Source of the DNA: Hirudo medicinalis
Lineage: Eukaryota > Annelida > Clitellata > Hirudinida > Hirudinidae
Length of the DNA: 16,589 bases
Direction: 5' to 3'
Assembly (NCBI GenBank): GCA_011800805.1
Contig: MPNW01001289.1
Span: 9,973-26,561, forward strand
Within the stretch, counting starts at the first letter, position 1, and the number at the start of each line of letters is the position of its first letter. Under the pieces are notes generated by a model. It had not been told where the DNA came from, did not search any database, and was given only the letters and a program-made list of their open reading frames with translations. The position numbers and the translations under genes are program-made. Shown in pieces: positions 7,435 to 15,694 of the stretch.

Positions 7435-9274
7435 ATGCCCAAGAGGAAGTTTGACGACGTCTCGGAGGAGGACTGCTCCATCTGCTGCGTCGAGCTGCCG
7501 ACGGCCGAGTCGATCTCCAAGAAGAAGTCCGGCCACTTCGGCGATCAAAATGTCGAAGATTTAAATTTAAAGACGACTTTAAATCCGAAGTCGACCTTGG
7601 AGGACGCGGAAGAGGAGACGAAGGACCTTCAGAACGGTCGAAGCCAGGTTTCTTCGAAAGACTTCCACGTGCCACCGTCGGCGAGACAGCCTCCACCTCC
7701 ATCACTGTCTGCAAATCAAGTCCAGGAAACCCAAACCCACAACATCCTTATAGGCACTCTGCCAATAGCTCTGCAATCTGGAATGATTCCAAGTTCTCCA
7801 TTCCTTCAAACACCATCATCATCGTTGTCATCATCATCATCATCGCCATCTTTGTCATCACAGTCTCCACTTCAAATAATGGCGGAACCATCCGCCTCAA
7901 TTTCCAAGTCTCAAAACTCCGACCTTCCCCCGACCAACAGGATTTCTGTGATCCAGTTCTCAGCCAAGGGTGACATTCCAGGTAGATTCCAGGATCTGAC
8001 ATCCCCCTCACCTTCTGCTGCCAATGACTGCCATGCTTCAGTCGACTCAGATGTTTCAAAGTCGAGTTCTAATCCGAGCGAAGCCGAGCCGACGTCGGAA
8101 TATTTGACATCGCTTGCATCATCATCATCATCAACGATGACGACATCTTCACCGTTGCCACTTCAACCAGTTCTGCCGTCGGCATCGCCGACGAGTTCAG
8201 TTTGCGAGGAGGAAGAGACTTCGATTTTGCTGACAACAGGTGTCTCTGACGAAGAAGTTGTCGTCATGGATGCAGGTGCCGTCAGAGCTGCCGGCGACGA
8301 TATTTCTCCGAACGTTAACTTCCACGAGGGGAATATTCGCTCCTCCCTTCCACCGAAACAAAATGGCGACGAGGGCAATGGCAAAGACTGCGACAGGAGT
8401 CAAGCGGGAGAAGAGCTCTACAAGGAAAGAACCTCGCCACAGAGTCTCACCGACCTCGGAAACGATCTCACGGCGATCGGCTCAATTAACGGCTCCGACA
8501 ATGTTCCAGCATCCAGCAATGTCGCAGATGGCGACGACGAGTTTGTTCCCGACACGACGGGAATCGCCACTCGTCTGCCGGAAAAATCTGGTGTCGATTT
8601 GATCTCTGCTGCCTCCGAACAAGCTGCTTTTCGAGTCGATTCTGGCTCCGGGAATGTTTCCAAACGCGACGATTCTTCTGGCATCGATTCTCCAGCATCG
8701 GCCGACGTGTCCCCCAGAGGGTCGCCCGGTATCGCTTTGTCCGAGAAGACGAACGACGTCGTCCATCTGGGAAAGGGCGACGAAATCTCGAATGGGACGA
8801 ATGAATTTGTCAATTCACCCTCCCACCCTCCGACATCACCGTTTTCACCTTCAAACTTGCCCGAAGTTCTCTTTCCCGTCTCGCCGTCGGCCTCGGGATC
8901 GTCCGACGGATTGGCGGACGACGGCACGGGAGTGGCGCCGTCACGGTCCCCAGTTACGGCCGATTCGTCTCGGTCGCTACCGCAGCAGCCGTTTCCCGTT
9001 TTGTCCTCGTCGTCGTTGCATTTGCAAGACTTTTTGATTTCGCCAACGGAGTTTTCTTCGACGTCGTCTTCATTGTCGTCGAGCCCGAGCCGGGGGCAGT
9101 CCACTCCGACATCTGCCTTCAAGAGAAAGTCCAGTGATGTCACAGAGGGAGGAGTAAAGGGGCAGAAAGTCAAAAGGTCAAAAAAGAGCGTAAACTTTGG
9201 CAGGGTGACTGTTTATTATTTCCCCAGAAAGCAGGGCTTTACCTGCGTACCAAGCCAAGGGGGGACTACATTGG
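7435..9274 (+). CDS. Csrnp: CSRNP/AXUD1 cysteine/serine-rich nuclear protein, coding exon 1
   Basis: CSRNP proteins are nuclear DNA-binding transcriptional regulators; vertebrate members are about 590 residues. This exon encodes residues 1-613 and the first base of codon 614. The start at 7435 has A at -3, and the product opens MPKRKFDDV, matching the family's N-terminal KRKFD. Residues 583-613 are the start of the conserved N-terminal domain ([20 protein letters not shown], then TCVPSQGG). A basic stretch, residues 575-584, could be a nuclear localisation signal. Between lies a 570-residue Ser/Pro/Asp-rich, probably disordered region with poly-Ser runs (about 127-144 and 228-232) and many SP/TP sites; vertebrate proteins have under 100 residues before the domain. 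The exon ends at TTGG|GTAAGT, phase 1. No stop interrupts the 1840 bp, so the extension appears genuinely coding. Confidence 0.93.
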
Positions 9275-9750
9275 GTAAGTGTCGGTGATGATGGTGGCTA
9301 TAATGATAATAATAATAACAATAATAATAATCTATTACTACTACTACTAATAATAATAGTAATAATAATAATATTCATTAATATGAATTATTAGGAAATT
9401 ATTGAATAAATAAAGTTAAAGTAGTTTTGCTTGTCGAGCTAGTTGTCGCCGTTCACTTTTGTGCCTTTCGTGCGAGAATGTTACCGATGGGTTTATTAAC
9501 GAATTGTCAAACTTGTTATCACTTAACCTAAACTCGAAAGTAATATTTATTTCGGTCGTCACCGTCGGTAACGTTGTAATTATAATCGGTTCATCAATCA
9601 GTCGATCGATCAGTCAATCAATTAAGCAATCATATCATAATCGATGCGCAAAATCAATAGCGAGTCTCTTAGTCAGGGCTTAAGGTCGTGCCTACCGTTG
9701 TTGGTGTCGTTGAGGTCAAAAATTAAGCACGAACGTGTTCTCTCGCAAAG
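9275..9750 (+). other. Csrnp: CSRNP intron 1
   Basis: A 476-bp intron with donor GTAAGT and acceptor TCTCGCAAAG. Removing it restores the family core [19 protein letters not shown] across the junction. It contains an AAT/ACT triplet tract and, downstream, a CpG-richer segment (9430-9720) with no recognised element. Confidence 0.9.
9301..9373. repeat. AAT/ACT triplet repeat in CSRNP intron 1
   Basis: AAT units interrupted by a short run of ACT, then AAT again. It begins about 25 bp after the donor site. Confidence 0.88.
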
Positions 9751-10721
9751 GCATGGGCAGCAGGCACGTTGTGGTCGAGAGGTTCTCAGTGGCCGAGTAC
9801 ACCGGCATCCAACGGGCGCTCCACAAGCAGATCCTGACCAAGAGGAAGCAGATGCAAATCAAACTCCAGCAGCAACAACATCGACAACGGCAACTCCTGC
9901 AGAAGGAAGAAGCTCAGCCCGAAGGACCGATCGAAGCCGACGAACTTCGGGCGGGCGGAGACGAGGGGTTCGCGTCGGGCGACTTTGAGGTTTGTCGTTC
10001 GACCTCCTCGATTTCTCTGGACGAAGTCGGGGGTGAATCATCCCGTAAAGACGTGATCGGAAAGGCTCGGTCGGAGGACGAGCACGTCGGAAGGAGTTTG
10101 ATGGCCGACGGCGAGGGTCGTTTCCTGGTCGTCTCGAGCGATTCTTCGGAGCAGCAGGCGGTCGAGGACGACAATTCTGTCGTTGCAACGAACGGCGACG
10201 ACGATGTCGCTAGCTGCAAAGTCGTCGAAGTCACTTGCGATGGCTCTGAAGTCGGAAACAGAAGTCTTGAAGAGGAAGCTGCAAGTGACGACCTCGGAGT
10301 CCACGACGATCCACCAGACCTCCGACATCTCTTGACGTCGGAAGACATTTTGACTCAAGATCAAACGGGAACGGCTTCTCCGACGTGTGGCAGCGACGAC
10401 GACAACGTCGTCACGGACGTTCCTCTGGATTCCGACGGTTCCATCGCGGACGGATCTTTTTCCGTCGAGTTCTCCACGGGATTCCCAAACTGCAACGGTC
10501 CCCTCCCGTTCGACCCGCCCGACTTCGGCGACTTGCAGCCCTCGGCACGACCCGAGGAGAACGAAGACGACGAGGATTTGTACTACTTCTTGCAGCCCCT
10601 GCCCACAAAGCAGAGGAGGTTCTTGCTTAAGCAGAGCGGGCTGAAGAAGATCGACGGCTCGGAAAAGGAGGAATGCAGGAAGATTCGGTCGTCCAGGGAG
10701 GTGTGTGGTTGTGAATGCAAG
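9751..10721 (+). CDS. Csrnp: CSRNP/AXUD1, coding exon 2
   Basis: This exon encodes residues 614-937. It opens with the second half of the conserved N-terminal domain ([17 protein letters not shown], 614-630) and a basic, Gln-rich, probably helical segment (about 640-665). Then follow about 220 acidic, Ser-rich residues where vertebrate proteins have only a few dozen. The family core resumes near 886: a [12 protein letters not shown] motif, the [14 protein letters not shown] segment (902-915) and [20 protein letters not shown], which starts the cysteine-rich domain (Cys 922, 932, 934, 936). It ends at TGCAAG|GTAAGC in phase 0. The initial AG|GC acceptor completes the split Gly codon 614. Family assignment is strong because motifs occur in the correct order across three exons. 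Confidence 0.93.
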
Positions 10722-11131
10722 GTAAGCAAGGTGGTGATGGTTGTGGTGATGTTATGGCAATAGCTGTTGTTGTGATGATGTTATGGTAATAGCTGTTGTT
10801 GTGATGATGTTATGGTAATAGCTGTTGTTGTGGTGATGTTATGGTAATAGCTGTTGTTGTGATGATGTTATGGTAATAGCTGTTGTTGTGATGATGTTAT
10901 GGTAATAGCTGTTGTTGTGATGATGTTATGGCAATAGCTGTTGTTGTGATGATGTTATGGTAATAGCTGTTGTTGTGATGATGTTATGGTAATAGCTGTT
11001 GTTGTGGTGATGCATGGATCTGTGACACTTGATGATAATAGATAACCATTTTGTTGCAATCATCAGCTTCTTCATAATTTAAAAAAAAAGGCATTAGTGA
11101 TGATGATGATGCCTTTTGTGATTTTTACCAG
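10722..11131 (+). other. Csrnp: CSRNP intron 2
   Basis: A 410-bp intron with donor GTAAGC and acceptor TTTTTACCAG. It joins VCGCECK to [10 protein letters not shown] in phase 0, reconstructing the family cysteine cluster. About two thirds is the 29-bp minisatellite. The remaining 3' part has an A-run near 11082, a short GAT run, and no other feature. Confidence 0.92.
10743..11012 (+). repeat. 29-bp minisatellite, 9 full copies plus a partial, in CSRNP intron 2
   Basis: The unit reads GTGATGATGTTATGG then TAATAGCTGTTGTT (15 + 14 bp). Copies start at 10743, 10772, 10801, 10830, 10859, 10888, 10917, 10946 and 10975; a 9-bp partial begins at 11004. Copies are almost identical: variants are GTGGTG for GTGATG in copies 1 and 4 and in the partial, and GGCAAT for GGTAAT in copies 1 and 7. 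The array begins 21 bp after the donor. High identity implies recent expansion or homogenisation. Confidence 0.95.
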
Positions 11132-11989
11132 GTGGCATGCGAGCCAGAGAGCTGTCTCTGCATTCAGCACGGAATCAAGTGCCAGGTTGACCGGATGTCC
11201 TTCCCATGCGGCTGCACCCTCGAGGGCTGCCAAAACGAGAATGGAAGGGTCGAGTTCAACCCCGCCAGAGTTCGGCTCCATCTCATGAGGACCCTCATGC
11301 AGCTCGAGCTGGAGAAGAAAGCCTTCCAATCGGAATCGCCCGGTGGTCCCAGTGGCAGTGGGGACCAAGGAAACCACGTCGGCGATGGGGCCCTCAGTGG
11401 ATACTTCACCGCCATCTGTGACAGTGGGGGATTCGCTGCTTGCCCTAGGGACTCTCCGGACGGCTCGGTGCATGAGGTGCCCAATGACCGACGACAAGAC
11501 GCGGTCGTGACTCCTGCGCTCGACTTTCATTGCGCTGGAGATGGAGTCAATGGCGAGCAGGTCATGGAGTACGTGGTCGAGGATTCTGTCGGGAGCACGG
11601 ACAGCAGTGGTGGAGGCATCAAGATGAGCGAGGCGGTCAGATTCGATGAAGTTGCAAGCAAAATCTTCGAGACGGCCGACAAGAACCGTCAATATGGAAA
11701 CTCCGCTCCCCCTCTCGGTCGTCGTCATCCTCACGACGACGATTTCATTCAAATAAGCGAAGACAGTGCCGACGGCAAGAGCACCTTTGAAACTGCGGAC
11801 CTCGACGAACGTGCCGGCATCGACCGCAAGATGTCCTCGATCGACGAGCTCGTGTCCAAAGAAAACGTGGACCACGGTGACGAAGAGGCAGGAGGTCGAG
11901 GCATCGGGCTCGGCTCCGGGCCGACCGATCCCGACCTCGTCGGTGTCGGGAGCGAAATGCAGGTCGAACGTCCGTCTTTGTCGTCTTAG
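11132..11989 (+). CDS. Csrnp: CSRNP/AXUD1, coding exon 3 (cysteine-rich domain and C-terminus)
   Basis: This exon encodes residues 938-1222 and the stop TAG. It completes the cysteine-rich domain: [20 protein letters not shown] (938-957), then [18 protein letters not shown] (958-975), and [19 protein letters not shown] (976-994) with LELEKKAF. Cysteines are at 940, 945, 947, 954, 963, 965 and 970, adding to those of exon 2. The family signature is nearly intact, so the DNA-binding core should be functional. The remaining 220 residues are Gly/Ser/Asp-rich and not clearly conserved, as usual for family C-termini. AXUD1/CSRNP proteins act in the nucleus; vertebrate members behave as inducible transcription factors. 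Coding totals 3669 nt across the three exons, in frame throughout. Confidence 0.93.
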   Translation: MACEPESCLCIQHGIKCQVDRMSFPCGCTLEGCQNENGRVEFNPARVRLHLMRTLMQLELEKKAFQSESPGGPSGSGDQGNHVGDGALSGYFTAICDSGGFAACPRDSPDGSVHEVPNDRRQDAVVTPALDFHCAGDGVNGEQVMEYVVEDSVGSTDSSGGGIKMSEAVRFDEVASKIFETADKNRQYGNSAPPLGRRHPHDDDFIQISEDSADGKSTFETADLDERAGIDRKMSSIDELVSKENVDHGDEEAGGRGIGLGSGPTDPDLVGVGSEMQVERPSLSS

Positions 11990-12021
11990 ATCCTCCGCCT
12001 CCTGGCACCTCCTCTTCCAGG

Positions 12022-12101
12022 GTAGGCTGCTTCGTGCCCACTCGATGTTGCTGCTATAATTTTTCTGATCATCGTTGTTTCTTGCATTTGGAATTTACAG
12101 G
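12022..12101 (+). other. Possible 80-bp intron just after the CSRNP stop codon
   Basis: CCAGG|GTAGGC (donor at 12022) and a T-rich tract ending GGAATTTACAG (AG at 12100-12101) make a plausible short intron, 32 nt downstream of the stop. At that distance it would not be expected to trigger nonsense-mediated decay. Inference from splice-site shape alone. Confidence 0.3.
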
Positions 12102-12325
12102 GGGTCGAACCTGGTATTTTAGCATCCCTGGGCGACCTTTGCGGACTTCCAAAGTCAGAGGCGGTCCTTCGTGCCATCGACACTTGTCGAGCACGTCAGG
12201 ACTGCTGCTCGCCATTGTGATTTCAGTCACCCGGGATTCGCCGAAGACGTTCCCTTTTGTTTTGCTACCTTTGGACGTCGCCCGAGCTTTTGCAGATTAT
12301 TTTTAGGACTCCCCCTGATATGAAT

Positions 12326-12371
12326 CTGTTGTTGTTGTTGTTGCTATCGTCGTCGTTGTCGTCGTCGTCGA
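12326..12371. repeat. GTT then GTC triplet repeat
   Basis: GTT units pass into TCG/GTC units. The repeat lies in the presumed CSRNP 3' UTR. Confidence 0.8.
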
Positions 12372-12427
12372 AGCAGTCGATAGGGAGTTACAACTACATT
12401 GCTTTCCATTTTTTGGTCCATCTCAAT

Positions 12428-12435
12428 TGTACATA
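12428..12435 (+). promoter_or_regulatory. Pumilio-type element in presumed 3' UTR
   Basis: TGTACATA matches the PUF-protein consensus UGUANAUA exactly. It matters only if this segment is transcribed as CSRNP 3' UTR. One 8-bp match in 3 kb is weak evidence. Confidence 0.2.
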
Positions 12436-13417
12436 AAACCAGAAGTTCTTGTGGAGTTTTGGAGAGGGACACCCTTCGCCAGCCCGTGCAATCGATCCGT
12501 TTCGGAGACCCCACGTTCTGGGCGAAACGACGGGGCCTCGACGGACGGACCGGCAGCGGTAACTGAGGCCGTCGTGTTGTGACGGCAAAAATTCTAGGCA
12601 TTACGGCGAAGTATCACGACTTGCGTATTTAGGATCGAAGTGCGACTGAATATTTGTCGTCTCGTGACTTTTCTTTTTTCTTCTGAATTCTGCGATCGAT
12701 ATTTTCAGTCCTCGAGGAATTCAGAGTTTTTATTTTATTTGTTTTGTGTTTTTTTTATTTTATGTTTTTTTGTTATTATTTTATTTTTTCGAACGTTCAT
12801 CGAGCAGATTTGTTTCCAGGAGTCGAAAACTCGAGCGACTCGACTTCTTTGGATTGTTTTCGTTCATTTTGTTTTTCGAAGAATATTTTCGAGAGAGAAT
12901 TTATTTTCATTTTTTTTGTCGATTCTTTATTCCCTCCCGCATTTTCTTCGGACTCTCGAGCCCACGGCACGGTTTCCATTTTGAAATCTCTGCCGAGGCA
13001 CCGAGGTTGTCGGGAGGGTGTCATTAGGAAAATCATTGTCGACGACTCGTCGTGAATTGTGACCTTCGAAGTCGGCATGTCGGCCGTTCCAAAATACGGG
13101 GGCCCGCTCGGCATCGGTCGCGTTTGCCGAGGCCAATGGACTCCGTGCGAGAGGCCGACCGGTAGACTCGACCTTCTTTTCCCTCCAATCCCGTAGTCAG
13201 GGCCCCATAGCCCCCTAGTTTATACTGCATTGTGAATTCTTAGAGCATTGTAGAGATGTTGTCATGTTTGATGTCACTTTTACACTTCCCTCCCCTGTAA
13301 TGTAAATGACGTAATGTCGTGGCATCGTTGATTTGAACTGTGGATGTCACGATGTCACGGTCGGTTTTGATGTACTCCTGTTGTGGAACGAGTTTCATAG
13401 TTTCGGAGGTTGTAATT

Positions 13418-13572
13418 ATTACTGTTATTATTATTATTATTATTATTACTTTTATTATTATTATTATTATTAATATTATTAGTAGTAGTAGTATTATTAC
13501 TACTTCTAATATTATTGTTGTTGTTATTATTATAATTGTTGTTATTATTATTTGTATCGTTGTTGTTATCGT
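13418..13572. repeat. ATT/GTT/AGT triplet-rich tract
   Basis: ATT units with GTT, ACT and AGT interruptions over about 150 bp. Ile/Val-rich frames on both strands are repeat artefacts. Confidence 0.88.
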
Positions 13573-13794
13573 TATCCGTTGTGGTTGTCTTTTATAACTA
13601 ACGACTTCTTGCTGCCGAGGTCGTCGGTAATTTACCTGCCGACCGAAGCTCCCACCTGGTCTCAGGTGGCACCACTCCAATTTCATAGAAGATGGTCACA
13701 TCATAATTTCATAATTTAAGTTCACAACTTTATTTTTTATAGTCGCAGGCGATCGGCTTTCTCTCCGTGTCGACTTTTCGGTCGTCATCGGTTG

Positions 13795-13821
13795 CTGCCG
13801 CCGCCGCCGCTGCTGCTGCTC
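13795..13821. repeat. GCC/GCT triplet repeat
   Basis: CCG/GCC units followed by CTG/GCT units; reads as poly-Ala on minus in a short, unsupported frame. Confidence 0.8.
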
Positions 13822-14116
13822 TCATCATCGCTGCTATTACATTATGATGATAAAATGATAATGTCGTTGCTGTTGTAATGTTGTCGGCTTGTAGTTTACC
13901 TTTCCTTGTCATTCGAGACGTGAGTCGTCGCATTGGTTGTGCAGATTTCGAACATTACTGCCATTGGCTGTGAGGATGTCACTTGCTAGTGTTTTGGAAT
14001 TACTAATTTTGTTATTACTTATCGATAATTAATTACAATATTTGTAATTATTGATTAGTAATTTTTTTTTTTATCGGTGACATCTTACGGCGACCTAGTG
14101 ATGGCCGGCTGTTATC

Positions 14117-14129
14117 TTCATCATCATAA

Positions 14130-14161
<32 letters not shown>

Positions 14162-14181
14162 GTCGTCGTTGTCGTCGTTGT
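14117..14181. repeat. CAT then GTC triplet repeat
   Basis: A short CAT run followed by GTC/TCG units with GTT interruptions. It lies 100 bp before the acidic repeat array, which uses the same triplets. Confidence 0.85.
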
Positions 14182-14235
14182 AGAGTAAATTTCTGTCGGT
14201 TTTCTTGCTTTTTATTATTTTGTCAGAAAATATGG

Positions 14236-14829
14236 TCAAAGTCTGGGAGGGTTTTCTCTTCTTGCCAATGTTTCAATTTCATCATCAAGATAGTCCTCGT
14301 CATCGTCATCAAGATAGTCCTTGTCATCATCATCAAGATAGTCCTTGTCATCATTATCAAGATAGTCCTCGTCATCATCACCATCAAGATAGTCCTTGTC
14401 ATCATCATCAAGATAGTCCTCGTCATCATCATCGTCGTCGAGATAGTCCTCGTCGTCATCATCATCATCATCAAGATAGTCCTCGTCATCATCATCATCA
14501 AGATAGTCCTCGTCATCATCATCGTCGTCGAGATAGTCCTCGTCGTCATCATCATCATCATCAAGATAGTCCTCGTCATCATCATCGTCATCAAGATAGT
14601 CCTCGTCATCATCACCGTCGTCGTCATCTCCTTCGTGTCGTATCATCGGGACGGATTCCACCTTAGCAGTGAAGGCACAGACATGGATTCCTGATGTCAG
14701 AGGGACAGCTTCAAATAATTTCAGATATTTTTTATTTCGATCTGTTGTTATCAGTCGACCAAGTAAGCTTTTGGTTCCTGCCTCTAAGCACGACCAGACT
14801 CGGACGCCATTGGCCATTGGCTTTCTCAT
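14236..14829 (-). CDS. Uncertain ORF with acidic (E/K)DYLD-repeat tail
   Basis: A 197-codon frame from ATG 14829. Residues 1-67 are non-repetitive (for example GVRVWSCLEAGTKSLLGRL and LKLFEAVPLTSGIHVCAF). Residues 68-180 are poly-Asp with twelve EDYLD/KDYLD units, then a short end (DDEIETLARRENPPRL). No family is recognised; the VRVW motif recalls the end of a WD repeat, but the next gene upstream on this strand already has its own stop. An in-frame stop lies about 40 nt upstream of the ATG and no strong acceptor is seen. An AATAAA for the minus strand (14731-14736) falls inside the frame. It could be a small gene, an alternative terminal exon, or merely an open frame through a repeat. Confidence 0.22.
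   Translation of the reverse strand: MRKPMANGVRVWSCLEAGTKSLLGRLITTDRNKKYLKLFEAVPLTSGIHVCAFTAKVESVPMIRHEGDDDDGDDDEDYLDDDDDDEDYLDDDDDDDEDYLDDDDDDEDYLDDDDDEDYLDDDDDDDEDYLDDDDDDEDYLDDDDKDYLDGDDDEDYLDNDDKDYLDDDDKDYLDDDDEDYLDDEIETLARRENPPRL
14281..14633. repeat. 12-unit array on AAGATAGTCCTCGTCATC, variable CAT tails
   Basis: Twelve units each carry (A)AGATAGTCC followed by TCGTCATC or TTGTCATC and a variable run of CAT/GTC triplets, giving unit lengths of about 24 to 32 bp. Units 6-8 and 9-11 form a larger duplicated block. Frame is kept overall, so two plus-strand and two minus-strand frames are open together. Confidence 0.93.
14731..14736 (-). terminator. Candidate polyadenylation signal for the WD40 gene
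   Basis: TTTATT on the plus strand is AATAAA on the minus strand, about 430 nt past the WD40 stop codon. If used, the acidic ORF would mostly lie downstream of the cleavage site. Confidence 0.3.
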
Positions 14830-14889
14830 GAATAATTGATGAGTAGGTGTTATGTTAATTAGCTATTAATTATTGTTGTGGACATCGGG

Positions 14890-14919
14890 AATAAAATTAC
14901 TTGAGAGGTTATCAATAAA
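14890..14919 (+). terminator. Two plus-strand AATAAA hexamers, candidate CSRNP polyadenylation signals
   Basis: AATAAA occurs in GGGAATAAAATT and in ATCAATAAAAAG, the latter followed by a TG-rich stretch (TTGTGAACATG...). Their distance from the CSRNP stop (about 2.9 kb) makes the link uncertain. Confidence 0.3.
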
Positions 14920-15091
14920 AAGTTGTGAACATGTTTTCTGAGTTCCTCTTTTTGCGCCCTCAATTTGGCGTAAGCAGGGCCATCCTGTGGTCTAGCGTAC
15001 TTTTCATCACAAAACAGATAAAAAGGAATACCTGTGATTAATTCAAATATCTGTAAAAGTTGAACAAATTCGCCTCAATGGCCGCTAAAAA

Positions 15092-15109
15092 CCCGCGGGA
15101 AGCCGCGGG
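15092..15109 (-). other. GC-only hairpin downstream of the WD40 stop codon
   Basis: CCCGCGG-GAAG-CCGCGGG gives a 7-bp GC stem with a 4-nt loop in otherwise AT-moderate DNA. On the minus strand it is followed by five T residues. It lies about 55 nt after the WD40 stop, in the presumed 3' UTR. Function unknown. Confidence 0.5.
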
Positions 15110-15162
15110 CACGAACTGCTACCGCGTGCAGACGTTGATCTCTCGTCGACCTCACATTGGCC

Positions 15163-15429
15163 TTAGTTAGCCCGAAAGAGCAGAAACCTTTTCTTAGGCT
15201 TCTGCCTGTTCTGTTTCTTCAGGAATCCCGCCCAACCAGGTTTTACCAGCTCCCTGCTCAGGGCAGCCACGACCTTTCCGTTCAAGGTCGTCTCGAAATG
15301 TAGAACCGGTGACCCATTTTCAAGACTTGTGATAGGCTCGAAGGTTTCTGTGACCCAGATCTTGATGGTGCCGTCCTTGGAGGAACTGAGGAAGATCTGG
15401 TCGTTACTGGCGAACTTGAGGGAGGTCAC
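15163..15429 (-). CDS. WD40-repeat protein, last coding exon
   Basis: This exon encodes the final 88 residues plus TAA. It starts after acceptor TTCCATTCAG, in phase 0, with VTSLKFASNDQIFLSSSKDG then TIKIW, a textbook WD40 blade (strand, SxDGxIKIW ending). A last strand-like segment follows (PITSLENGSPVLHFETTLNG), and the protein ends in a basic tail with GFLKKQNRQKPKKRFLLF, which could contact nucleic acid or membrane or carry a nuclear signal. WD40 propellers are protein-interaction scaffolds. The subfamily cannot be named: the motifs identify the fold, not the orthologue. Confidence 0.85.
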   Translation of the reverse strand: MTSLKFASNDQIFLSSSKDGTIKIWVTETFEPITSLENGSPVLHFETTLNGKVVAALSRELVKPGWAGFLKKQNRQKPKKRFLLFRAN

Positions 15430-15694
15430 CTGAATGGAAGAAGTTTGTCTCGAGTCGGTCAGCGGTGGAATGTTTTGCTATTGAATAGTTTAATTTATAT
15501 AAAAACTGAATTATTTAAAACTGAAGACATTGTGTGGAATCTCTCAGAGCGATACCCCGAACTTTAAGCGCAACTAAATGTCATAAACCTTCTTTAAAAT
15601 GCAATTTAACCGCTCAGAATCTCCTATTGGCAAAAAAGTTATCACAAAAATCCCTCGCAATCTTGTCGAGTACTCAATTCATTCTTTCGGCTAC
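15430..15694 (-). other. WD40 gene last intron
   Basis: A 265-bp AT-rich intron. The donor is CAGAAG|GTAGCC and the acceptor TTCCATTCAG. Joining gives AHKQK-VTSLKF in phase 0, continuing a WD blade. The donor has GTAGC rather than GTAAG, like that of the TCF exon. Confidence 0.8.

Larger units (their letters stand above)
11990..14235 (+). other. Probable long CSRNP 3' UTR / intergenic region
   Basis: No convincing gene. The segment includes a possible small intron (12022-12101), a GC-moderate stretch (12100-13230) with short frames on both strands, T-rich DNA at 12717-12790 and triplet repeats. No AATAAA was noticed before the plus-strand hexamers near 14890 and 14914, so the 3' UTR may reach about 2.9 kb, or an unrecognised polyadenylation site lies earlier. 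A Pumilio-type TGTACATA lies at 12428-12435. Confidence 0.4.

Noticed and set aside
8418..9173. 251-codon minus-strand frame opposite CSRNP exon 1
   Set aside because: It is antisense to the GC-rich Ser-coding exon, where TCG/TCC codons leave the opposite strand open; no domain is visible and the plus strand has clear homology.
9914..10364. Minus-strand frames of 108-144 codons opposite CSRNP exon 2
   Set aside because: Ser/Arg-rich reversals of acidic codons; the plus-strand frame carries the family motifs.
10743..11012. Regular 29-bp spacing considered as a CRISPR array
   Set aside because: Units are directly adjacent with no spacers, inside a eukaryotic intron; it is a minisatellite.
11072..11875. 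267-codon minus-strand frame opposite CSRNP exon 3
   Set aside because: It overlaps the conserved cysteine-rich domain on the plus strand and runs through the intron; an antisense artefact.
12344..12601. Arg-rich minus-strand frame in the CSRNP 3' region
   Set aside because: Its end is a translation of the GTC repeat and the rest has no domain or supporting context.
12640..13055. Phe-rich plus-strand frames
   Set aside because: Produced by the T-rich stretch; hydrophobic runs follow base composition and no start or family is supported.
13240..13686. Ile/Thr-rich minus-strand and Ile/Val-rich plus-strand frames
   Set aside because: Translations of the ATT/GTT tract.
14077..14694. Plus-strand frames with KIVLVIII and HHQDSP repeats
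   Set aside because: Alternative readings of the same triplet-based array; they lack any non-repetitive protein-like head, unlike the acidic minus frame.
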